This document shows, piece by piece, positions 25,961 to 35,065 of a DNA stretch of 64,000 nt. Made by a program: the position numbers and the translations under genes. The notes under the pieces are model-generated. The model worked only from the letters and a program-made list of their open reading frames with translations, did not search any database and had not been told where the DNA came from. Each line of letters opens with the position of its first letter. Position 1 is the stretch's first letter. The DNA is from Vibrio nitrifigilis (GTDB lineage Bacteria > Pseudomonadota > Gammaproteobacteria > Enterobacterales > Vibrionaceae), in assembly GCF_015686695.1 (NCBI RefSeq), contig NZ_JADPMR010000004.1, forward strand, positions 1,116,001-1,180,000, given 5' to 3'.

Positions 25961-27604
25961 TTAACTAAAAACCTGTTCAAGTTGGTTAAGGCGCAATTGA
26001 TATTTATCGTAACGCTCTTGAAGAGTTTCTAGAGACTCAACCAGTTGCTGAATATTAGCTTCTATCGACGTTGGGATGGAAGGATCCACAAAATTATGCG
26101 GCAACGCAGCATGAAACTGGCTACGAATTCGTCGTAGATCTTGCTCAGTGCTGTTAAGTAACACTTCCGCCTGAGCCACTTTATCAAGCCAAACATGGTA
26201 GGTAGTGACGTCTAACGCGTCATCTGTTGCCAACGCCGTCAGGACGGAACGATTCGCAATGTCTTTTATGATTAAGCGCTCATCCGTATCCAATTCAAAA
26301 TGTAACCGACATAACTTGGGATTTTGATTCACATAACCGTACACATCGCCATGCCCTTCTCGGAACAGTTTTTCCAAATCGGATTGTACAACATAAACCC
26401 AGCGACTATCGCCTTTTTCAGATTCCGAAACCGACAAATTACTCTGCAGCATCACCAATTTAATTAATGGTTGTGAACTGCCAACTTGATAATGTTTCGC
26501 ACGACTGAAATCATAGTGATAAACCTGCTTTTTACGGATTCCCGATGCGGTTTCCAAAGACAAAACTATCGCAAGATTATCTTCCAACTCCTGTTGTACT
26601 GATTCTAATGTTTGGGTTACCGATGCAAAACTTTGGGCAACACGCTGTTGATCAAATGCCTCTTCCGTTGCAAATTTCTGCAACGTATTTTGCACAATTT
26701 CTCGAGAGTCTGGAGAACTCCACAAACAATGTTCTAACAGTAAAAGATCGAGCGGATTAATTTCATCTCGACCATTAAAATACGCACTGGCTTTTAGCAA
26801 TTTAACGGCTTTTTTCCAGCGACGGTCCGACACATACAACTCAGGTAAACGCTCTTCTTGTGTTTCTAATGCCGTCTTCAAACGATAGAGTTTATCGAAC
26901 ACATCATCGCTAATGGCAAGGTTCTGTAATTCTTGTTGCCAAGTGAAATATTCGTCATCCGATATTGCAAGTTCTGCTGGAACTTGTGCTTCTTGAGTCG
27001 TACCGACTGTGAGCATCGATTTGAAGTTTTGCTTGTCCTGAATTCGATTAACAAACACCCGAACGAGCATACGATCATAGAGAGCATCTAACCCGCTATC
27101 TTCTTCCGGTAGTTCATTGGATGCTGAGATAAGAAGGCGCATCGGCACTTTTTCAACATCACTGCCATTTTTAAACGTTTTCTCATTCACCACAGTCAGT
27201 AATGTATTCAAGATGGCTGGACCCGCTTTCCAAATCTCATCAAGAAATACCACCTGAGCACTCGGTAAATAGCCATCCGTTAAACGCACATAGCGGCCAT
27301 TATCTTTCAGCTCTTGAATACTGAGTGGACCAAAAACTTCTTCTGGCGTAGAAAAACGCGTCATTAAGTACTCAAAATAACTGCTGTTTGAAAAGGCCTG
27401 GATCAGTCTTTTCGCGATCAAGCTTTTCGCTATTCCGGGAGGACCTAGCAAAAACACACTCTCGCCACTTAATGCTGCCAGTAAACATAGCTTGATTGTA
27501 CTTTCACGCTCGTAGACACCTTCACACAAAGCTTTAGCTAGCTTATTAATTCGTTCAGACAACAAGGCTTTACTGGCATGTGAAGCCTGCATAGATGAGT
27601 TCAT
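25961..27604 (-). CDS. ravA: MoxR-type AAA+ ATPase RavA
   Basis: 547 residues, somewhat longer than the roughly 500 of E. coli RavA. Walker A LLGPPGIAKSLIAKRL (54-61), FSTPEEVFGPLS, Walker B with QVVFLDEIWKAGP, sensor 1 LLISASNELPEEDSGLDALY (arginine follows in DRMLVRVF). The C-terminal half is the RavA LARA/discontinuous region, ending in a coiled-coil-like segment. It forms hexamers and works with ViaA as a chaperone-like machine. Start ATG behind AAGGAG. First gene of ravA-viaA. Confidence 0.94.
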   Translation of the reverse strand: MNSSMQASHASKALLSERINKLAKALCEGVYERESTIKLCLLAALSGESVFLLGPPGIAKSLIAKRLIQAFSNSSYFEYLMTRFSTPEEVFGPLSIQELKDNGRYVRLTDGYLPSAQVVFLDEIWKAGPAILNTLLTVVNEKTFKNGSDVEKVPMRLLISASNELPEEDSGLDALYDRMLVRVFVNRIQDKQNFKSMLTVGTTQEAQVPAELAISDDEYFTWQQELQNLAISDDVFDKLYRLKTALETQEERLPELYVSDRRWKKAVKLLKASAYFNGRDEINPLDLLLLEHCLWSSPDSREIVQNTLQKFATEEAFDQQRVAQSFASVTQTLESVQQELEDNLAIVLSLETASGIRKKQVYHYDFSRAKHYQVGSSQPLIKLVMLQSNLSVSESEKGDSRWVYVVQSDLEKLFREGHGDVYGYVNQNPKLCRLHFELDTDERLIIKDIANRSVLTALATDDALDVTTYHVWLDKVAQAEVLLNSTEQDLRRIRSQFHAALPHNFVDPSIPTSIEANIQQLVESLETLQERYDKYQLRLNQLEQVFS

Positions 27605-27854
27605 TTTGAGCTCCTTAGCTAGCGAAATTACTTTCTCTTAGTCATTGGTTGCGAGGATTTATACATTTTTTACCCACTTTAGGGTTAATTCGTCACCAAA
27701 TGACCATTTTCATAAATTATTTGTTATTAATATTGTTCGCAAATATCACAATAATAGCAACCTTAGATTAACCAAAACGCCAAATCTATCTGGGTTGAGC
27801 ATACAATTTGCGCTATGGTAGATAAAATTTAGCGAAAATATTAAGCACATCACT

Positions 27855-28373
27855 ATGAACAGACTCATTCATCAATGGAAAAAAACCATCGCTCTTACTG
27901 AACAAGATATAACATTACCCAACGGTAAGACCATCATTCATACGACGATTGAACACCCTGGCGCTGCAGTGATCATTCCCATTACTCAAGAGAAGCGTGT
28001 CATCATGGTCAATCAATATCGCCCTTCAGTAAAAGCATGGACGATTGAAGTACCAGCGGGAACGATGGAGCTTGGTGAAGATCCGCTAACGTGCACACAG
28101 CGAGAATTGGAAGAAGAAACCGGCTACAGTGCTGACACTTTCCAATCTTTAGGGCAACTGATCCCAATGGCAGGTATGTGTAACGAAAAACAACACCTTT
28201 ATATAGCGACGGGGCTTCACCTCACTCAACGCTTAGAATGCGATGACGATGAAATCATTGAGGTACAAACCTACTCTTTGCAAGAGCTTGAAACCATGAT
28301 CGCGAACGGCGAAATCAGCGACTCAAAGACTGTCGCTTGTTTATACAAAGCCAAACTCGCTGGGTATCTGTAA
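27855..28373 (+). CDS. NUDIX hydrolase, ADP-ribose pyrophosphatase-like
   Basis: 172 residues. A perfect Nudix box GX5EX7REUXEEXGU spans residues 69-91, with REL at 83-85 and EEETGY at 86-91. EVPAGTMELGE just before it and PMAGMCNEKQHLYIATGL after it match the ADP-sugar (NudF/NUDT5-like) group, which splits ADP-ribose to AMP and ribose-5-phosphate. Monocistronic, divergent from ravA. Exact substrate unproven. Confidence 0.87.
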   Translation: MNRLIHQWKKTIALTEQDITLPNGKTIIHTTIEHPGAAVIIPITQEKRVIMVNQYRPSVKAWTIEVPAGTMELGEDPLTCTQRELEEETGYSADTFQSLGQLIPMAGMCNEKQHLYIATGLHLTQRLECDDDEIIEVQTYSLQELETMIANGEISDSKTVACLYKAKLAGYL

Positions 28374-28676
28374 AGCGTAAAGATTCGTAAAGTAAATCAC
28401 ACTTCAAATACACATATGATTTCATTACACCTGTCGGTATCATTCTATGCTATCGGCGACAAATTCGAACAAAACCCAAGGATACCGTGGTGTAGCCGCT
28501 GTATCCCATCTGATAAGACATGTTTTCCCAATTTTGCGATATTAGGGCGTTGGTAAACTGCCCTAATGCCATTTACGTACATAGGTAATCGTTTGCTTCC
28601 AAGAATTAAACACGTTTGACGCAAAGATCATTCACTATGTTTTCTTATCATTAATGAGTAATAGTTTAGTCCGACC
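28374..28676 (+). other. Intergenic region before the TetR gene
   Basis: 303 bp with no gene, no clear terminator and no palindrome strong enough to call as a TetR operator. Confidence 0.4.
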
Positions 28677-29393
28677 ATGACAGAAAAACGCCAAGGCCGC
28701 CGCAGCGCAGAAGACGCCGCAAAAACACGTTTTCATATCCTTTCAGTGGCAGCAGACCTATTTTGTGAAATGGGCTATGCCCGCGTATCACTACGGCAAA
28801 TCAGCGATCAAGCTGGAGTTTCCCACAGCTTATTACGCCATCATTTCGGCAGCAAAGAAAAAATATGGCACGCAATAAGTGATGGATTAAATGCTTATAT
28901 GAGTGAATATATGAAACACGTCATTGAGCAGATTTCAGATTCCGCACCTGCGAATATCATCATTTATGAGTTCACGCTTCGCTTACTTGCACACAGCTTA
29001 ATGAATCGTCAACCTATCCAATTGATTGCTGATTCTGTTCGCCAAGACAATTCGCTATTTGACTATTACATAGGACGCACTGGCGAAATTGAAACTTTGA
29101 TGGAAACGCTCGCTGATGACTATCATAAACAGTTTCCTTCTAAGCGCCTTAATATATGGGAAGTGAAATGGGAATTGATGATGTATGCCCATAGCGCCGC
29201 AAGTCTCACTCCATTTTTATGTGGCACATGGCCAGACGCTAAAAATCTTGATGAAATCTTACTAAAACACTTGAACATGTTTAATCAATCATTGATAGAA
29301 AAGTACCACGTTGAACCGCAGTACATATTAAAGCCGACGTCAGTAGCCGACCTTGTATACGAATCTCATAACGATTGGAAAGGTTTCTGTTAA
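28677..29393 (+). CDS. TetR/AcrR-family transcriptional regulator
   Basis: 238 residues. N-terminal TetR HTH: FHILSVAADLFCEMGYARVS, LRQISDQAGVSHSLLRHHFG, SKEKIWHAI. The C-terminal helical ligand domain has no recognisable subgroup signature. It stands alone, with no divergent efflux pump, so the regulon is not visible here. Read-through is limited by a hairpin at 29404. Confidence 0.88.
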   Translation: MTEKRQGRRSAEDAAKTRFHILSVAADLFCEMGYARVSLRQISDQAGVSHSLLRHHFGSKEKIWHAISDGLNAYMSEYMKHVIEQISDSAPANIIIYEFTLRLLAHSLMNRQPIQLIADSVRQDNSLFDYYIGRTGEIETLMETLADDYHKQFPSKRLNIWEVKWELMMYAHSAASLTPFLCGTWPDAKNLDEILLKHLNMFNQSLIEKYHVEPQYILKPTSVADLVYESHNDWKGFC

Positions 29394-29403
29394 CAAATAC
29401 AGT

Positions 29404-29426
29404 AAGGGAGCCTCATCTGCTCCCTT
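29404..29426 (+). terminator. Hairpin after the TetR gene
   Basis: AAGGGAGC / GCTCCCTT, 8-bp stem with a 7-base loop, ten bases after the stop. It lacks a strong U-run. Confidence 0.65.
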
Positions 29427-29492
29427 GAGATATAACGTTTAAAGGACATAGCCATTGCTTTAGGATCGTCACAAACTGATTGATACAGCTTG

Positions 29493-29521
29493 CAATCCTA
29501 CATCTTGGCTCATTTGGCTAT
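29493..29521 (+). repeat. Probable remnant of the 266-bp repeat
   Basis: AATCCTACATCTTGGCTC then ATTTGGCTA lines up with the right end of the full element (AATCCTGCATCTTGAGGTC, ATTTGGGTA) with a few changes. It abuts the 3' end of the helicase gene, the same kind of site the intact copies prefer. Confidence 0.5.
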
Positions 29522-29527
29522 CGGTAG

Positions 29528-30823
29528 TTAACGACGCTTACCGCGTCCTGAATGAATTTTTAGTTGGGCTTTGAGCTTTCTCTTCTCAGACGAACGACTT
29601 TTACGCCGTGAGTTCCCCTCTGAATCTATATCTGCTGCCAGCGAAGGTTCAAAACCCGCTAACCACTCTTGTGGTAAACGTTGATCCAGCAACCGCTCAA
29701 TCGCTTGTAATATTGGTTCTTCATCACGGCTCAATAGCGATACCGCTAGGCCTTGCTGACCTGCACGACCTGTGCGACCAATTCGGTGCACGTAGTCTTC
29801 CGCTTTAAATGGCATATCATAGTTGATGACTTGAGCTAACTGTTCAATATCCAATCCTCGGGCAGCAACATCCGTTGCAATCAATGCTCTAACTTTACCC
29901 TCTTTAAAGTCATTGAGCGCTTTTTGACGCGCCCCTTGGCTTTTATCACCATTGATAGATACCGCTTTGATACCATCGAGCTTTAACTCTTTTACCAAAG
30001 CATCGCTACCCTGCTTGGTTCGAACAAACACCAGTACTTGCTGCCAGTTACGAGAACCAATCAAATACGCAAGTAATTCACGTTTACGCTTTTTATCAAC
30101 TGGATAAACCATTTGTTGCACAGTATCAGCCGTTGAATTACGTGGGGTGACCTGCACTTCTTCAGGGTCATTCAGTAAACGATAGGCCGTTGATTTTATT
30201 TTTGCCGTGAATGTTGCAGAAAAGAACAGTGTTTGACGCTGCTTAGGAACGCGTTTAAGTACTCTTTGGATATCAGGCATAAATCCCATATCCAGCATAC
30301 GGTCGGCTTCATCTAATACGAGAGTTTGCACTTTAGCGAGTGTAAATGTTTTCACATGTGCGTGATCGAGCAATCGACCAGGCGTCGCAATCAAGATATC
30401 CGCCCCGTCCGCCAACTTGTTAACTTGCACTTTCATACTCGTTCCACCATAAACGGCGACTATCGTCAGATCTGTCTCAGCAGCGTATAACTGTAAACTT
30501 TCTAATACTTGCTGGGCTAATTCGCGAGTCGGCACGAGTATAAGGCTGCGGATTGTTCCCTGCTTTTGTTGAGCATCGATTGGGTTTTGTAACAAATGCT
30601 GAATAAGCGGCACACCATAAGCAGCCGTTTTCCCTGTGCCCGTTTGAGCACCAGCCAACACATCTTTACCAGCGAGAACATGCGGTATTGCTTGTTGTTG
30701 GATAGGTGTCGGATTAACAATCCCTAGCGTTTCTAATCGACGAGCCAAAGTTGAATCGATAGCCAGATCAGTAAATGAAACATTTGCAGTGGGCGTATTA
30801 TCAGACGAAGATTGATTAGACAT
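29528..30823 (-). CDS. rhlE: DEAD-box ATP-dependent RNA helicase, RhlE group
   Basis: 431 residues with all helicase motifs: Q motif FTDLAIDSTLARRLETLG..PTPIQQQAIP, motif I AQTGTGKT, Ia PTRELAQQ, motif II DEADRMLDMGF, motif III SATF, then ARGLDIEQ and HRIGRTGRAG. A short basic tail (RRKSRSSEKRKLKAQLK) should bind RNA. The AAYGVPLIQHLL and MLDMGF contexts fit RhlE-type helicases, which act in ribosome assembly and RNA decay. The exact paralogue (RhlE, SrmB or another) is less sure than the family. Confidence 0.88.
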   Translation of the reverse strand: MSNQSSSDNTPTANVSFTDLAIDSTLARRLETLGIVNPTPIQQQAIPHVLAGKDVLAGAQTGTGKTAAYGVPLIQHLLQNPIDAQQKQGTIRSLILVPTRELAQQVLESLQLYAAETDLTIVAVYGGTSMKVQVNKLADGADILIATPGRLLDHAHVKTFTLAKVQTLVLDEADRMLDMGFMPDIQRVLKRVPKQRQTLFFSATFTAKIKSTAYRLLNDPEEVQVTPRNSTADTVQQMVYPVDKKRKRELLAYLIGSRNWQQVLVFVRTKQGSDALVKELKLDGIKAVSINGDKSQGARQKALNDFKEGKVRALIATDVAARGLDIEQLAQVINYDMPFKAEDYVHRIGRTGRAGQQGLAVSLLSRDEEPILQAIERLLDQRLPQEWLAGFEPSLAADIDSEGNSRRKSRSSEKRKLKAQLKIHSGRGKRR

Positions 30824-30878
30824 AACGACGACCTATCACCTTAAAATTTAATCGTAAGCAAAAAGGAGCCGGATTATA

Positions 30879-31463
30879 TCAGACCTTGGCCGACTTCGCT
30901 GCTGCATTCAAAAGTTCAGGATAAAATTGCCGAAAGATGGCATGAAGTTCGTCATAATGGTTTTCTAGCGTCTCGTTGCAATGCGCTAATGGCTTGATCC
31001 GTTCTCTCCGCTGAGCAATACGTTGCAAAGCAAACTGCACATTATCTAATTCTTGATAAGAACTTAACCAGCCTCCAGACCACATTTTATGAGTCACATG
31101 AATAAAGGACGTTGGCAAATTATCTGGATATTCATTTTTGATCATTTGTTCAGCATGATTAATAAATGAATGTAACGATAATGCGTGATAGTGCTCCCAT
31201 CCACTTGCTAAACAGTGATCCCAAAACATATCAAGAGCAATAGGAGCAAAACGCCGTAAATGCGCGGGAAAGAGTTGCTTTGCGTGTCGGCACAAATGAT
31301 GTGAGTCGGTGTAGGCGTCAACCCTACGGTGTAGCTGTATCCCTAAGACGATGGATTCAGAATACTGATGCTGAACATTACCTTTAACAAAATCCCCAAG
31401 CAAATTTCCTAATAAGTTGCTTTGACAATGTTCAGCGATATGGAGGTGAGCAAGATAATTCAT
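30879..31463 (-). CDS. acpH: Acyl-carrier-protein phosphodiesterase (AcpH family)
   Basis: 194 residues of the AcpH/DUF479 family: MNYLAHLHIAEHC at the start, GNLLGDFVKGNV, IQLHRRVDAYTDSH and DMFWDHCLAS, with the conserved histidines and aspartates of an HD-like metal site. It removes 4'-phosphopantetheine from holo-ACP to give apo-ACP. It lies 55 bp upstream of the helicase gene on the same strand, and a terminator separates it from the small gene upstream. Confidence 0.9.
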   Translation of the reverse strand: MNYLAHLHIAEHCQSNLLGNLLGDFVKGNVQHQYSESIVLGIQLHRRVDAYTDSHHLCRHAKQLFPAHLRRFAPIALDMFWDHCLASGWEHYHALSLHSFINHAEQMIKNEYPDNLPTSFIHVTHKMWSGGWLSSYQELDNVQFALQRIAQRRERIKPLAHCNETLENHYDELHAIFRQFYPELLNAAAKSAKV

Positions 31464-31479
31464 ACTAAATAAAATACTA

Positions 31480-31502
31480 AAGCCAGCGACCCGCGCTGGC
31501 TT
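31480..31502 (-). terminator. Terminator of the small gene at 31518
   Basis: AAGCCAGCG / CGCTGGCTT, perfect 9-bp stem with a 5-base loop; on the minus strand it is followed by a T-rich tract. It separates the 38-residue gene from acpH. Confidence 0.75.
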
Positions 31503-31517
31503 CTCTGTTATGACAGC

Positions 31518-31634
31518 TTAAACTGTCGCTTCTTTATCTTCAGCCTCTTGGTATTCGGTAAGTTCAAATCCGATTTCCATTGCATCAAGTAGCTCTAAAC
31601 TGTCTTCTTGTGCTTTGATTACTTGGTCACTCAT
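31518..31634 (-). CDS. 38-residue acidic small protein, function unknown
   Basis: ATG at 31634, 38 codons and TAA, behind an unusually strong ribosome site (AAAAAGGAGG, six-base spacer). The peptide begins MSDQVIKAQEDSLELLDAME and ends AEDKEATV. It is acidic, predicted helical and soluble, with no signal or membrane segment. It has its own downstream terminator and an upstream region shared with tyrP, so it reads as an independent gene. I do not recognise it. The strong translation signal and complete transcription unit are the evidence; no homology is claimed. Confidence 0.7.
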   Translation of the reverse strand: MSDQVIKAQEDSLELLDAMEIGFELTEYQEAEDKEATV

Positions 31635-32064
31635 TGTCGACCTCCTTTTTATCATAATTACCTAGCTGCTCTGTATATGGTTCCAATAGGGAAAAAATCA
31701 AGAGCTTGCTGATAGTGCAACGATTGTAACGTCGTTGTGTCCTTTTTATCGCAGTTTTGTGTCAGTACTGTGACAGCCAACGCAGTCAGCATCCACATTA
31801 TCACGACATGGAAGTATCTATTTATAACAAAACTGAGAGTTATGGTTTAGCACATTTAATACTGCATTGTCACTTAACGTTAATAAACACGCCACGTGTA
31901 CATTAAAATATACACAAACAACATCAATAACGTACAAATGAGTTGACTATAGTCATTTTCTCTTAGAAAATGGCAATGTTCAGGCGATATTTATTATACA
32001 AACGCCTCAATATCGAACAAAACACTCAAGCAAACAGAACAATTCGTAAAAAAAAGTTTACAAT
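31635..32064. other. Divergent promoter region between the small gene and tyrP
   Basis: 430 bp without another gene. It holds a TyrR-like box at 31897-31914 and a TTGACT hexamer at 31943-31948 that could be a -35 element for tyrP, without an obvious -10. Confidence 0.5.
31897..31914. promoter_or_regulatory. TyrR-like box upstream of tyrP
   Basis: TGTACA-TTAAAA-TATACA against the TyrR consensus TGTAAA-N6-TTTACA: both invariant TGTA/TACA ends are correctly spaced. About 150 bp before the permease start, which is where a tyrosine permease would be expected to carry such a site. Confidence 0.6.
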
Positions 32065-33270
32065 ATGATTAAATCAAAGCTTTTAGGTAGTACTTTGATC
32101 ATTGCAGGCACCACAATTGGTGCAGGAATGTTAGCTCTACCTCTTGCCTCTGCAGGAATCGGTTTTTCAACTTCATTACTTATTATGGTCGCTCTTTGGC
32201 TATTAATGTCTTTTACTGCGTTACTCATGGTCGAAGTACACCAATACGCAGATAGCAAAGCGACATTACATACTCTGGCTAAACACATTTTAGGTGACAA
32301 AGGTAAATGGGTAGCCGCATTTGCGATGCTATTCTTATTCTACTCACTCTGCTCTGCTTATATCGCTGGAGGGGGCTCTCAATTCACGCATCGTATTAAA
32401 GATTTTACCGACATTTCTTTGCCAACATCGATGGGAACGATTTTATTTACCGTCCTTGTTGCAGCCGTTGTGACTATCGGCACGAGTAGTGTCGACAGGG
32501 TTAACCGGATTTTATTTACGGGTAAGATTATCGCCATGCTTTTAGTGCTATTTTTTCTAGCACCTAACGTTACTGAGTCATACCTACTCAGTATGCCACT
32601 AAAGCAAGGATTAATTATTGCGGCTATTCCTGTGATTTTTACTTCTTTCGGTTTCCACGGCAGTATTCCAGCAATCGTTAATTACCTTGATGGTGATACA
32701 AAGGCACTGCGTAAAGCGATCATTATTGGCTCAGCGATTCCACTGATCATCTACGTATTCTGGCAGTTAGTAACACTTGGCGTCATCAGTCAAACGGAGT
32801 TAGTTCAAAATTCAGGTTTAACCGCTTTAATCGGTCATTTAGCAGTAAAAGTCCATCACTCCAATTTAAGTAAAATCATTGGAATATTTGCTGATCTTGC
32901 CCTTTTAACGTCCTTTTTAGGTGTGAGTTTAGGCTTATTTGAATTTTTGGGGGACACTCTACGTAAATCAACAGGCACAATAAACCGCCCTATTGCATCA
33001 GTCATCACATTTTTACCACCGCTAGTGTTTGCGCTTTTCTATCCGCAAGGGTTTATCATGGCACTGGGATATGCTGCCATTGCATTGGCTGTATTGGCTA
33101 TATTCCTCCCGATATTCATGGTCGTAAAAGTGAGACAGCAGGCAAACTCTGGTACACGTTATCAAGTGAAAGGTGGTACTCCTGCATTGATCATTACGGG
33201 AGTGGTTGGGATTGCAATCATTTCAATCCAGATTCTCATTTCATTAGGTTTACTTCCAGCATTAGGATAG
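32065..33270 (+). CDS. tyrP: Aromatic amino-acid permease, TyrP-like (HAAAP family)
   Basis: 401 residues with about eleven membrane helices. N-terminal family signature GSTLIIAGTTIGAGMLALPL, then PVIFTSFGFHGSIPAIVNYL and SFLGVSLGLFEFLGD. This is the hydroxy/aromatic amino acid permease family (TyrP, Mtr, TnaB); the pattern fits the tyrosine-specific TyrP best, and a TyrR-like box upstream supports that. Proton-driven uptake across the inner membrane. ATG at 32065; monocistronic with an excellent terminator. Confidence 0.87.
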   Translation: MIKSKLLGSTLIIAGTTIGAGMLALPLASAGIGFSTSLLIMVALWLLMSFTALLMVEVHQYADSKATLHTLAKHILGDKGKWVAAFAMLFLFYSLCSAYIAGGGSQFTHRIKDFTDISLPTSMGTILFTVLVAAVVTIGTSSVDRVNRILFTGKIIAMLLVLFFLAPNVTESYLLSMPLKQGLIIAAIPVIFTSFGFHGSIPAIVNYLDGDTKALRKAIIIGSAIPLIIYVFWQLVTLGVISQTELVQNSGLTALIGHLAVKVHHSNLSKIIGIFADLALLTSFLGVSLGLFEFLGDTLRKSTGTINRPIASVITFLPPLVFALFYPQGFIMALGYAAIALAVLAIFLPIFMVVKVRQQANSGTRYQVKGGTPALIITGVVGIAIISIQILISLGLLPALG

Positions 33271-33295
33271 ATTCTATTTCTTAGTAAAATCCGTC

Positions 33296-33322
33296 AGGCG
33301 AGCTATCAAGCTCGCCTTTTTT
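33296..33322 (+). terminator. Strong intrinsic terminator of tyrP
   Basis: AGGCGAGCT / AGCTCGCCT, 9-bp GC-rich stem with a 4-base loop, followed by TTTTT. Confidence 0.95.
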
Positions 33323-33681
33323 ATTACATCAATAATTCCTTATATATCAAGGAATAAAGCCTAGTTTTGTAAATTTAACACGACAAATTTTACTAACTGT
33401 TACAAATATCCTCCTGTTAGTTTTCAATTTTGATATCCATATCACCTATCAGACATAAAAATAGAACTAACCACTCAATTTCTTACTCTTAACGCCGCTA
33501 ACAAATATAGAAACATCATTGGCACCGCAATCAATTTGTCATCTTCTTACGGTTTACTATCAGTGATGAATGACGAGACAACCACAATAAAAAATCAACG
33601 TTGCCAGTTTCTAGTTCGCATTCATATCAACAACAATGTTGGGTTATCTATTCAAAAATTTTTCAGCTAAAGGTGTTAGCT
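33323..33681 (+). other. Intergenic region before the GT90 gene
   Basis: About 360 bp, AT-rich. An in-frame extension of the downstream gene to 33601 has no ribosome site. I see no other gene or clear site. Confidence 0.5.
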
Positions 33682-34671
33682 ATGCGAAAATTTAACTATT
33701 ACCTCAGCAGTGCGCTGTTTAGCCAACTACCAAGTAGTCTCGTTCGTCAAATCGTCTCTTTTCGTCTTGCAACAACAGCCAAAGAAGAACTCAGTGCTTT
33801 GCAAGACCGCGTCTCTTATTACAATAAAATAAGTAAGCCATATACACTTAATCAGCAAAATCACCAGATACAATCGTTTCGTAAACACTGCGGAAGTACT
33901 TACTACTTCGATATGCTTAAAGTCATTAAGGGATTTGAGCCAGAGCTGAAATTTAATTTTATTCATGGTGATGTCGTCGATGTGCCTAAAGAGCCCACTT
34001 TCGTTAAAAGTCGCCCTATCGCCGGTGATAATGATAACTCGGTGCTACTCAAACTAAATGAAATTAGACACTATCGTTTCGTCAATGACACCCTGTCATA
34101 CAGGGAAAAGAGTGATATGGCCGTGTGGCGTGGCAGCGGTTTTAGAGCTAACCGCCGTAATCTATTAAAACGTTATTTCTCCCACCCCCGCTGTAATTTT
34201 GGCCGAACTGATCGTGAAGATGCAGACCAACTTCAGTATGTGCTGCCTAAAATGAGTATTGAAGAACAGCTAAAATATAAGTTTATATTGAGCTTAGAAG
34301 GCAAAGATGTCGCAACGAATCTAAAGTGGATCATGTCTTCGAACTCTTTGGTATTCACGCCTAAATTACGTTATGAAACATGGTTTATGGAAGGAAAACT
34401 CATTCCCGGAGTTCATTACGTTGAAATTAATGATGATTTTTCAGATTTGATAGAAAAAATGGACTACTACACTGCTCACCCAGAACAAGCCGAAGCCATT
34501 ATCGCTAACGCGAATCAGTGGGTAGAACAATTTAAAGATCAGCGACGCGAACGATTAATTAGCTACCTAGTCGCAGATCAATACTTCAATCAATCGCAGG
34601 AACGACCATCTAAAGAAGAGACGAAACTTTCTGCATTACTAGGGTTATCCCCTATTTCCCGACGAGCATAA
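33682..34671 (+). CDS. Glycosyltransferase family 90 (CAP10/LpsA-like) protein
   Basis: 329 residues from the ATG at 33682 (AAAGGTG upstream). GT90-type features: VKSRPIAGDNDNSVLLKLN, SDMAVWRGSGFRANRRNLLK with the donor-site WRG, MSIEEQLKYKFILSLEGKDVATNLKWIMSSNSL, and YETWFMEGKLIPGVHYV. Bacterial members such as Pasteurella LpsA add a sugar to lipopolysaccharide. No signal peptide, so it works on the cytoplasmic face. It stands outside any visible LPS cluster, as an orphan LPS or capsule modifying enzyme. Confidence 0.85.
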   Translation: MRKFNYYLSSALFSQLPSSLVRQIVSFRLATTAKEELSALQDRVSYYNKISKPYTLNQQNHQIQSFRKHCGSTYYFDMLKVIKGFEPELKFNFIHGDVVDVPKEPTFVKSRPIAGDNDNSVLLKLNEIRHYRFVNDTLSYREKSDMAVWRGSGFRANRRNLLKRYFSHPRCNFGRTDREDADQLQYVLPKMSIEEQLKYKFILSLEGKDVATNLKWIMSSNSLVFTPKLRYETWFMEGKLIPGVHYVEINDDFSDLIEKMDYYTAHPEQAEAIIANANQWVEQFKDQRRERLISYLVADQYFNQSQERPSKEETKLSALLGLSPISRRA

Positions 34672-34692
34672 AAAGTCCCGCCGCAAATCAAC

Positions 34693-34719
34693 AAGGCCTC
34701 ACACATCCTATGAGGCCTT
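34693..34719 (+). terminator. Terminator of the GT90 gene, abutting the repeat
   Basis: AAGGCCTCA / TGAGGCCTT, perfect 9-bp stem with a 9-base loop. The last base of the stem is the first base of the 266-bp repeat, so the U-run of the original terminator may have been displaced by the insertion. Confidence 0.75.
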
Positions 34720-34984
34720 ATACCCAAATGACCTCGAGATGCAGGATTCAGAGCTTCATCAACGAGCCTAGGTCAAGCTCAATCACGGCAGGAATGGCCA
34801 TTCCCTTTCAAGGTGATTGAGCGCAGAAATAGGTTTGTTGATGAGCTCCCAAAGGGCGAGTTGTATTCGCTCCTAGGCTGTGTTACTAATTTTCAACGTA
34901 GAATGACTATGTCCTCAAATCAGTGCCTTGCCTAAGAGCGAATACATTCTCGCTGAAACAGCATCTTGAGGTTACTTGGGTATA
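34719..34984 (-). repeat. MITE-like 266-bp repeat, copy 2
   Basis: Same element as at 5768 but reversed: begins TATACCCAAATGACCTCGAG with GCAGGATTCAGAGCTTCATC, ends GAAACAGCATCTTGAGGTTA then CTTGGGTATA. Identical length to the other full copies. It lies between two convergent genes. Confidence 0.9.
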
Positions 34985-35065
34985 TTATTAATAAGTTTAG
35001 GCAACTCCTCTCTCAACGACAGTCTTATTCCCTCCTTTCACCAGAACAAGTTATCGAAAAGTGAA

